A stretch of 12,194 nt of DNA from JBNKLG01 sp050292235 (GTDB lineage Bacteria; Pseudomonadota; Gammaproteobacteria; Chromatiales; Chromatiaceae), in assembly GCA_050292235.1 (NCBI GenBank), contig JBNKLG010000085.1:1-12194 (forward strand), given 5' to 3'. Positions 7,909 through 12,194 of this stretch are shown here, one piece after another. Both the position numbers and the translations under genes were made by a program. Each line of letters starts with the position of its first letter. The stretch's first letter is position 1. The notes below the pieces were generated by a model. The model worked only from the letters and a program-made list of their open reading frames with translations. It ran no database searches and was not told the origin of the DNA.

Positions 7909-8529
7909 TCATGCCTCCTTCTTTGGCATCAGTCCGGCGGTGAACAACTGGCCGTTGAATTCGGCCAGTTGGTCGAGAAAATCGGCATCCATGGGCCGCT
8001 CCATGTGCGCTTCGAACACCTCTTTGATCAACATAGGCATCATGGCCAGGCTGACGAAGGCGATGTGCACCGCATCGGGGTCGACGGCCGCGCTGACCTG
8101 CCCCTGTTGTTTGAAGGCCTCGATCTTTTTGCGGCTACGGCGGCGGCCCCGCTCCAGCAATTGATGGATAAAACGCTTGCCAGGGCCATGGTTGAAGGCC
8201 AATACCTTGAGTTCCAGGGCGGGGAAGCGCGGATTCTCCAGCATGGTTTGGTAATAGATGCGGAAATAGTCGGTCAGACCCTGAGTGGAATCGAGCAGCT
8301 CAGAGTCCATGACATCCAGCAGCGGTTGGAGCGTCTGGCGGATCATCTCCTCATACAGACCTTCCTTGTTGCCAAAGTAGTAACGGATCATGGAGATGTT
8401 GGTATCCGCCTCGGCAGCGATCTGACGGGTGGTGACCCGGTGATAGTCGTCACGCAGAAAGCAGGCCAGGGCGGCCTGTATCAAGCGATCAGGAACTGCT
8501 GATTTTGTGCTGTTTTCTGTGTCCGCCAT
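7909..8529 (-). CDS. TetR/AcrR-family transcriptional regulator
   Basis: This is a 206-residue one-domain-plus-ligand-domain repressor. The N-terminal helix-turn-helix (about 14-60) has the standard sequence: an Ala-Ala-Leu-Ala-Cys-Phe helix, then Thr-Thr-Arg-Gln-Ile-Ala-Ala-Glu-Ala, and the recognition helix ending Arg-Tyr-Tyr-Phe-Gly-Asn-Lys-Glu-Gly-Leu at 49-58. The remainder (about 65-200) is an alpha-helical ligand/dimerisation region not related to a specific inducer class that I can name. The ATG at 8529 is preceded by GGAGA at good spacing. The O-methyltransferase starts 1 nt after its stop, so the regulator probably controls this enzyme and itself. A perfect 7-bp inverted repeat 68 bp upstream is a plausible operator. 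The inducer is presumably a substrate or product of the enzyme, which is inference. Confidence 0.93.
   Translation of the reverse strand: MADTENSTKSAVPDRLIQAALACFLRDDYHRVTTRQIAAEADTNISMIRYYFGNKEGLYEEMIRQTLQPLLDVMDSELLDSTQGLTDYFRIYYQTMLENPRFPALELKVLAFNHGPGKRFIHQLLERGRRRSRKKIEAFKQQGQVSAAVDPDAVHIAFVSLAMMPMLIKEVFEAHMERPMDADFLDQLAEFNGQLFTAGLMPKKEA
7914..7920 (-). promoter_or_regulatory. Strong Shine-Dalgarno of the O-methyltransferase gene
   Basis: Read on the minus strand this is AAGGAGG, six bases before the ATG at 7907. It lies inside the last codons of the TetR-family gene. It fixes the start of the methyltransferase and indicates high translation rather than mere coupling. Confidence 0.85.
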
Positions 8530-8596
8530 CTCTGTTCTCCAAGAGGTGTTGAGGAGAGCCTAACAGCGGTTTACTTGCGCTCGAAGCAAAAGCGTT

Positions 8597-8618
8597 AATC
8601 AATGTTCAGAGATTGATT
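8597..8618. promoter_or_regulatory. Candidate TetR-family operator (inverted repeat)
   Basis: AATCAAT at 8597-8603 and ATTGATT at 8612-8618 form a perfect 7-bp inverted repeat around an 8-bp spacer, 22 bp in all. Dyads of this size are usual for TetR-family dimers. It lies in the 96-bp gap upstream of the regulator. It is too AT-rich and lacks a T-run to be a terminator for the preceding gene, whose stop is 7 bp away. Confidence 0.5.
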
Positions 8619-8625
8619 GAGAGGC

Positions 8626-9108
8626 TCAGAGGTCTTCCTCGTCTTCATCCCTCTTTTTGTGCCTGGTTCTGCGTTCGGGCTCCTGGTGGGCGGCCAGGTA
8701 GGGAATGATCTGCTGAAAAGGGATGGCATTGAGTTCGCCAAACAGACTCCTGGCGGCGGAGATCAGTCCAAAAATATTATCGATGACGCGAGGCTCTGCA
8801 GCATCAGGGTTGATCACGGCATCCAGCCCTTCCAGACCACCCAGTTGCAGGCGCAGGGCCTTGGGGTGGGGTAACTGGGCTGTGCCTCCAACTTTGAGCG
8901 CGAAGCGGGCCTGGTGTTGGAGTTGGGTCAGAAACTCATCACATTGGGTCTGGGCTGTGGTTGAGAGGCATTCCACCCCCTCACGCTCGGCGATACAAAA
9001 GCGCTGGGCCTTGGCACATCCGGCACGGTTACTGAGCAGGCTTTTTTCGTAGAGGCAGCGGCAGGGATTGATTTCCTGGTAGGTTTGGCGGAAGGCGTTT
9101 TGGTCCAT
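8626..9108 (-). CDS. Cys-rich protein of unknown function
   Basis: I do not recognise a named family for this 160-residue protein. Its N-terminal 60 residues hold six cysteines, C16, C18, C31, C38, C47 and C56, with a Cys-x-Cys pair followed by well-spaced single Cys residues. This suggests a metal (Fe-S or Zn) site or a redox role. Nearby Tyr-Glu-Lys-Ser-Leu-Leu and Glu-Arg-Glu-Gly-Val-Glu-Cys stretches look like constrained motifs. The middle (about 70-140) is mixed and moderately hydrophobic without a membrane helix. The end is highly charged, with a basic patch (about 146-153) then an acidic run Asp-Glu-Asp-Glu-Glu-Asp. No signal peptide is present, so it is probably cytoplasmic. It starts 14 nt after hslR, with a GGGG-containing weak Shine-Dalgarno, so it is probably cotranscribed with that gene. 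That the gene is real is well supported; the function is not. Confidence 0.8.
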   Translation of the reverse strand: MDQNAFRQTYQEINPCRCLYEKSLLSNRAGCAKAQRFCIAEREGVECLSTTAQTQCDEFLTQLQHQARFALKVGGTAQLPHPKALRLQLGGLEGLDAVINPDAAEPRVIDNIFGLISAARSLFGELNAIPFQQIIPYLAAHQEPERRTRHKKRDEDEEDL

Positions 9109-9122
9109 GATCGGCTTTGCCC

Positions 9123-9524
9123 CTAATCCTGACTCTGCTTAAAACGGTGGATCAAACGCCGGTCCCGTTTGCTGGGCTTGCCTCTGGGTCTCTGGGGATT
9201 GGCTTCTCGTTCGACACGCCGTTGGGCAACCAGTTCCTGACGGCGGGCGTGGCTGGCTTCTGATTCCAGGTAGAAGTGTTGGGCCTCAGAGGCGGGACGG
9301 CGCTGGCTGGGCAGTTGCTGTACTTCAATGTCCCATTCATAGCCGTTGATGCTGATCTGCAACTGGGTACCGATGTGGATCTCTTTGCCGGGCTTGGTGC
9401 GTTGGTCGTTGCAATGCACCTTGCCGCCGTTGACCGCCTCGACCGCCAGTTTGCGGGTCTTGAAAAAACGCGCTGCCCAGAGCCATTTGTCCAGGCGCAT
9501 GGTGGTTTTTGGGGTATCGGTCAT
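9123..9524 (-). CDS. hslR: Ribosome-associated heat shock protein Hsp15
   Basis: Hsp15 binds free 50S subunits that still carry a nascent chain and helps recycle stalled ribosomes after heat stress. The 133-residue product opens with the S4 RNA-binding domain (about 10-70): Arg-Leu-Asp-Lys-Trp-Leu-Trp-Ala-Ala-Arg-Phe-Phe-Lys-Thr-Arg at 10-24, then Gly-Gly-Lys-Val at 33-36 and Lys-Pro-Gly-Lys at 44-47. The Arg-Arg-Pro-Ala-Ser-Glu-Ala motif (75-81) and the very basic tail ending in an Arg-Phe-Lys pattern match E. coli Hsp15. The length is as usual. The first ATG (9524) is kept because E. coli Hsp15 has a similar eight-residue lead before the Arg-Leu-Asp-Lys-Trp. The only Shine-Dalgarno-like run is about 15 nt upstream, slightly far. 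It is the first gene of the leftward group with the Cys-rich protein. Confidence 0.96.
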   Translation of the reverse strand: MTDTPKTTMRLDKWLWAARFFKTRKLAVEAVNGGKVHCNDQRTKPGKEIHIGTQLQISINGYEWDIEVQQLPSQRRPASEAQHFYLESEASHARRQELVAQRRVEREANPQRPRGKPSKRDRRLIHRFKQSQD

Positions 9525-9734
9525 GGTTTTGTCTGAGTACCTCTCTGCTACCGATGAGTGTAAGCCTTATTTTCTGCAAGACAGGGATGACTATGAGTTT
9601 AGTTGAAGGGGGGCCAACTTAACCAGCGCCTAGTTGGGATCGGGGGCTAGTCGAATATCCCTGCTATAGCCCAAAATGAAGAATGATCACCAATTGCGGT
9701 TTTCTCACAGTTGAGATTTGAATCCGAGGCCATA

Positions 9735-10343
9735 ATGAAACCCCAAAGCCTGCTTACCCTTTGCCTGATATCAAATATGGCGATGGCTACAGATCAAGAG
9801 CGACAACTCCGCCCGATCGAAATGCCCAAGCCGGAGTATCCTGAAACCGCCAGGGCCCTTGGGCACCAGGGGAAGGTCTTGGTCTCTTTTCAGATTCTTC
9901 CCAATGGCATGCCGACGTCAGTCGAGATCAAAGAATCATCATACTCATCGATTCTTGACGAGGCAGCCGTTACCTCGGTAAAGAAATGGCGGTTTTCTCC
10001 AGCAACCAATCCCGAGGAAAACGCAATATTCAGTCGTGTCATGGTGCCCTTTTTGTTTGTAAAAGATCATGAAGGGACCATCATGCAGAAAACCTGTGGC
10101 GACCTGAATGCTGATGTCCAGTTCTTCCGCGTGGCATTCCCGGATAAACCACTATCCCATATGCGGATTTCTGGTCTTACGCAGACCATGCTAAGACAAT
10201 CTGGAGAACTTCCCCGCACGATAACTGTCACGGGAGACGGTTTTTCCCGTTTCTTCGAAACCACCGTCCAGAGATGCAAGGCAAATCCAAATGACACATA
10301 TGGAAATGCCTTGCTTGGCGCAATCAGTGGGCTGAATCACTGA
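9735..10343 (+). CDS. Exported TonB C-terminal-domain protein with an extra C-terminal region
   Basis: This is a 202-residue protein. Residues 1-18 form a short signal peptide (hydrophobic 5-15, cleavage likely after Ala-Met-Ala at 16-18), so the mature protein should be periplasmic. Residues about 29-108 are a TonB C-terminal domain: Pro-x-Tyr-Pro-x-x-Ala-Arg at 33-40, Gly-x-Val-x-Val-x-Phe at 46-52, the Leu-Asp-Glu-Ala-Ala motif at 74-78 and Lys-Lys-Trp-Arg-Phe-x-Pro-Ala at 83-90. Unlike true TonB, it has no membrane anchor kept after processing and no Pro-rich spanning arm, so it is unlikely to transduce energy itself. The region 110-202 is unassigned and has two cysteines (C121, C181) that could form a disulfide. 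The frame opens earlier at a TTG (9711), but the ATG at 9735 has GAGG (9726-9729) at good spacing and places the signal peptide at the N terminus. Confidence 0.85.
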   Translation: MKPQSLLTLCLISNMAMATDQERQLRPIEMPKPEYPETARALGHQGKVLVSFQILPNGMPTSVEIKESSYSSILDEAAVTSVKKWRFSPATNPEENAIFSRVMVPFLFVKDHEGTIMQKTCGDLNADVQFFRVAFPDKPLSHMRISGLTQTMLRQSGELPRTITVTGDGFSRFFETTVQRCKANPNDTYGNALLGAISGLNH

Positions 10344-10529
10344 CATCAGAAAATGAGCGCTTTTCCGGTGCTATCCGGTTGGATCGAGGATGATATTGGG
10401 TTCTTTCCGTTCTCCGTTTGACCTGTTGTGAGTAGATCAGTCCAGCCATTGGGAATGGCGTGTTTTACTTTGGCTTGTTTCATCTTGCGGCACAGGCAAA
10501 GGGAGATTATGCTCCACGCACCTTTTTCT

Positions 10530-10534
10530 GGAGA
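10530..10534 (+). promoter_or_regulatory. Shine-Dalgarno that fixes the GTG start of the DUF3829 gene
   Basis: GGAGA lies six bases before GTG 10541. The alternative GTG at 10460 has no such site, and its extra 27 residues have no features. Confidence 0.7.
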
Positions 10535-10540
10535 ACCGCA

Positions 10541-11566
10541 GTGGGTAAACAGCTCAGTAGAAACACAGCCATCACCATCGCCGCAGCTGCCATCATAGCT
10601 GGCGTCATGATCCACAATGGCACGAATGATGGCCGGCATAGCCCCAGTCACGCCACTGCATCCTCTGCGTCATACATCACCGCTGAGGATCAAGCCTTGA
10701 CGGACAAGCTTCAGCCATTCATCTCCTGCGTCAATACGGTTGATCTACGCCTTCAGACGGTCATTCCCGAGTATCATCAGGTTGTCAACATACTGACCCA
10801 GGATTCAAACGCCTCCATCAGTCAGATTTTCTGGGGGCGCTTTAAAATCAAACCCTATGAGGTTGATAACCAGTTCACCAAAGACTGTGTCAAAGGCCTG
10901 CAAGGGGCAATCGCCATGTCACCTGCTGACGCTGGACTCGATGCCACCGGCAGGGAATATGCTGAGACGCTGGAGCAGCTCATTCCACTGATGAATGACG
11001 CCAATGCCTATTACGAACATGGCGACTACAAAGATGACAAGATGCAGAAGGGCAAAGAGCTGGACGCAAAACTCAGCCCTCTTCTTGATCGGCTTTCCGC
11101 TTCGTCCGTAACGCTACGTGAACTTGTACGCACCAACAATCGCACCCTGCGTGAACACGAGCTCTCAGCGATGGAGAAACAGGACGGCAAGACCTTCAAA
11201 TGGCATACGCTCAACTTCATGTTTCAGGCCCGCGTTGCCATTGATGATCTGGATGCTCTGGCAAGCTCGGATAAGCTGTCCGCTGAAAGCATTCAACCGA
11301 TTGAGCAACGGCTTCAAGCCGCCCTGGATGAAGGTAGGGCCTATGGCGCTGCCCACTCGGGAGAGAAGACGCGCCTTGGAAACCGGCCCTATTGGTTTTC
11401 AATGGAAAATGACGCCGATTTCCTGTTAACGGAAATCAAAGAGCTTCGACGCGCCTTCTCCAATCATGAAGACCGAGATCAACTTGTCTCCACCTTTTCC
11501 CAGGTTGGGGATCGTTTCAATAGCTTGGTGAAAAACTATAACATGGCTGCAAGGTACGATAATTGA
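10541..11566 (+). CDS. Membrane-anchored YiiG/DUF3829-family protein
   Basis: This is a 341-residue protein. It resembles E. coli YiiG, a DUF3829 lipoprotein, through several aligned patches recalled from that protein: Tyr-Tyr-x3-Asp-Tyr-Lys-Asp-Asp-x-x-x-Lys-Gly-Lys at 157-172, Gly-Lys-Thr-Phe at 216-219 followed by an alternating aromatic/hydrophobic stretch, and Phe-Asn-Ser-Leu-Val-x-Asn-Tyr-Asn near 326-334. Two cysteines (C63, C116) fall where YiiG also has Cys, hinting at a disulfide. YiiG carries a lipobox; this protein instead has a single hydrophobic helix at about 9-24 with no Cys after it, so it is probably anchored by an uncleaved helix with a periplasmic, mostly helical body. The biochemical role of the family is unknown. 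The GTG start at 10541 is chosen for its good Shine-Dalgarno; the frame remains open to an upstream GTG at 10460. About 200 bp separate it from the TonB-like gene. Confidence 0.82.
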   Translation: MGKQLSRNTAITIAAAAIIAGVMIHNGTNDGRHSPSHATASSASYITAEDQALTDKLQPFISCVNTVDLRLQTVIPEYHQVVNILTQDSNASISQIFWGRFKIKPYEVDNQFTKDCVKGLQGAIAMSPADAGLDATGREYAETLEQLIPLMNDANAYYEHGDYKDDKMQKGKELDAKLSPLLDRLSASSVTLRELVRTNNRTLREHELSAMEKQDGKTFKWHTLNFMFQARVAIDDLDALASSDKLSAESIQPIEQRLQAALDEGRAYGAAHSGEKTRLGNRPYWFSMENDADFLLTEIKELRRAFSNHEDRDQLVSTFSQVGDRFNSLVKNYNMAARYDN

Positions 11567-11684
11567 GACTGCCATCCCTTGTATCGTCAGGGAGCGCTTT
11601 GGCTGGTCCTGCACATGGGCTCAACCAGAGCAGTACAAACGGCACCACAGACGATTAGTGTCAAGGTAGACCTAGACCTTACTC

Positions 11685-11954
11685 ATGGATCAGTCCGCGC
11701 TGTATACATGCATTGAGGATGCAGGCTTTTCAGTTCTCGTCTTTGAAGACCACCCCCAATTTTTTGGTAACTGGCGCGTGCTCATCAAGCGGGAACAGAA
11801 AATCTTCGAGATTGCCAGTAATGGTCGGGAAGGTTGCTTAACCTTATGGGCCCAAACGGGAGATAAGAGCGAAAAACTTTTTGAAACCGAATCGTCCAGA
11901 CTCAGTCAGAAACAAGAATTGGTTCTCATCAAACAGTGGCTAAAGGAAAGGTGA
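11685..11954 (+). CDS. Small protein of unknown function (89 residues)
   Basis: I do not recognise this protein. It has no signal peptide, membrane helix or cysteine pair (one Cys at 9 and one at 51), so it is probably soluble and cytoplasmic. The sequence alternates beta-like segments (Phe-Ser-Val-Leu-Val-Phe at 15-20, Trp-Arg-Val-Leu-Ile at 30-34, Lys-Ile-Phe-Glu-Ile at 39-43, Cys-Leu-Thr-Leu-Trp at 51-55) and ends in a helix (about 74-88). This compact alpha/beta layout is seen in many small accessory proteins, including immunity proteins, but there is no toxin gene beside it to support that role. The ATG has no clear Shine-Dalgarno. The reading frame, composition and sensible secondary structure argue that it is a real gene, at moderate confidence. 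Confidence 0.6.
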   Translation: MDQSALYTCIEDAGFSVLVFEDHPQFFGNWRVLIKREQKIFEIASNGREGCLTLWAQTGDKSEKLFETESSRLSQKQELVLIKQWLKER

Positions 11955-11998
11955 CAACGGCCTCATCAGCCCAAAACCGCTTTGGTGCCGACAAACAG

Positions 11999-12012
11999 GC
12001 ACAAGCTTGTGC
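11999..12012. repeat. Perfect 14-bp palindrome
   Basis: GCACAAGCTTGTGC is its own reverse complement. It lies 44 bp after the stop of the 89-residue gene and is followed by TTTATTGTG. As RNA it could fold as a 5-bp stem with an AGCT loop, so it may act as a weak terminator; a protein-binding site is equally possible. Confidence 0.6.
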
Positions 12013-12045
12013 TTTATTGTGATTTTGTAACTTGTCACAGAAGGT

Positions 12046-12103
12046 TTTTGTAGCATAAATCACAGACTGATTTCAGTGGAGTTGTAAAATCCCGGCTACA
12101 AAA
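12046..12103. repeat. Inverted repeat with 9-bp perfect arms and a nested smaller dyad
   Basis: TTTTGTAGC at 12046-12054 is the exact reverse complement of GCTACAAAA at 12095-12103, enclosing 40 bp. Near its centre lies a second dyad, ACTGA (12066-12070) and TCAGT (12073-12077), around a TT. Together they could fold as a cruciform or an RNA stem-loop. No gene is seen here and the role is unknown. Confidence 0.55.
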
Positions 12104-12194
12104 TTAACAGTTAACTCCAATGCCATTAACTTAAGCCCCCCACTCACCGGCAGCGCTTGTAATTCGGGTGAAAGCCAGGGACCCTGACCTTCTT

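Noticed and set aside
7813..8502. 229-residue plus-strand open frame across the TetR-family gene
   Set aside because: It is antisense to the TetR-family gene and the start of the O-methyltransferase gene, both well supported; it has no Shine-Dalgarno or motifs.
9614..9637. CCAACT-N12-AGTTGG inverted repeat upstream of the TonB-like gene
   Set aside because: Six-bp arms with a 12-bp spacer are close to chance expectation. There is no T-run and no clear promoter beside it.
10346..10651. 101-residue minus-strand frame overlapping the DUF3829 start
   Set aside because: It conflicts with the better-supported plus-strand gene and has no recognisable features.
12018..12039. TGTGA ... TCACA resembling a CRP site
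   Set aside because: The half-sites are 12 bp apart, whereas CRP sites need 6 bp.
10344..12194. Integron gene-cassette array in the right-hand third
   Set aside because: Small unrelated genes with gaps prompted the idea, but I found no paired attC core sites in the spacers and no integrase gene.

Overview
The window looks like chromosomal DNA from a gammaproteobacterium. A full-length proteobacterial MutS with a beta-clamp motif, an Hsp15 close to the E. coli type, a YiiG/DUF3829 protein and a Cache-HAMP chemoreceptor all point that way. A bacteriohemerythrin beside a large chemoreceptor suits an organism that senses redox or oxygen gradients, such as a sulfur-oxidising Chromatiales/Thiotrichales-like lineage. 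That placement is an inference and no rRNA gene is present to test it.

Layout. (1) Positions 192-3666, minus strand: a compact unit of bacteriohemerythrin, mutS and a small membrane methyltransferase of the isoprenylcysteine/phospholipid type. The gaps are 13 nt and 0 nt. (2) Positions 3667-4446: an AT-rich spacer, then the decayed remains of a cytoplasmic chemotaxis/sensory gene on the plus strand, broken into three reading frames and apparently missing most of its middle. (3) Positions 4447-6780, plus strand: an intact 777-residue methyl-accepting chemotaxis protein. (4) Positions 6786-9524, minus strand: hslR, a Cys-rich conserved-looking small protein, a TetR-family regulator and a SAM-dependent O-methyltransferase. 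The last two are separated by 1 nt and preceded by a perfect inverted repeat that could be the regulator's operator. (5) Positions 9735-11954, plus strand: three accessory-looking genes, namely an exported TonB-C-terminal-domain protein without a membrane anchor, a membrane-anchored DUF3829 protein and an unrecognised 89-residue protein. (6) Positions 11955-12194: non-coding DNA dense in short perfect inverted repeats.

How the genes relate. The hemerythrin, the chemoreceptor and the broken sensory gene suggest chemotaxis or energy-taxis functions, but no flagellar or core che genes are in view. The TetR/O-methyltransferase pair reads as a self-contained, probably autoregulated unit acting on an unknown small molecule. 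The right-hand third carries cell-envelope proteins of unknown role and looks more variable than the housekeeping core. No tRNA, rRNA, CRISPR array, transposase or integrase was seen. No wholly new multi-gene system stands out. The best leads are the chemosensory gene remnant, the TetR/O-methyltransferase operon with its candidate operator, the Cys-rich protein and the repeat-dense right edge.
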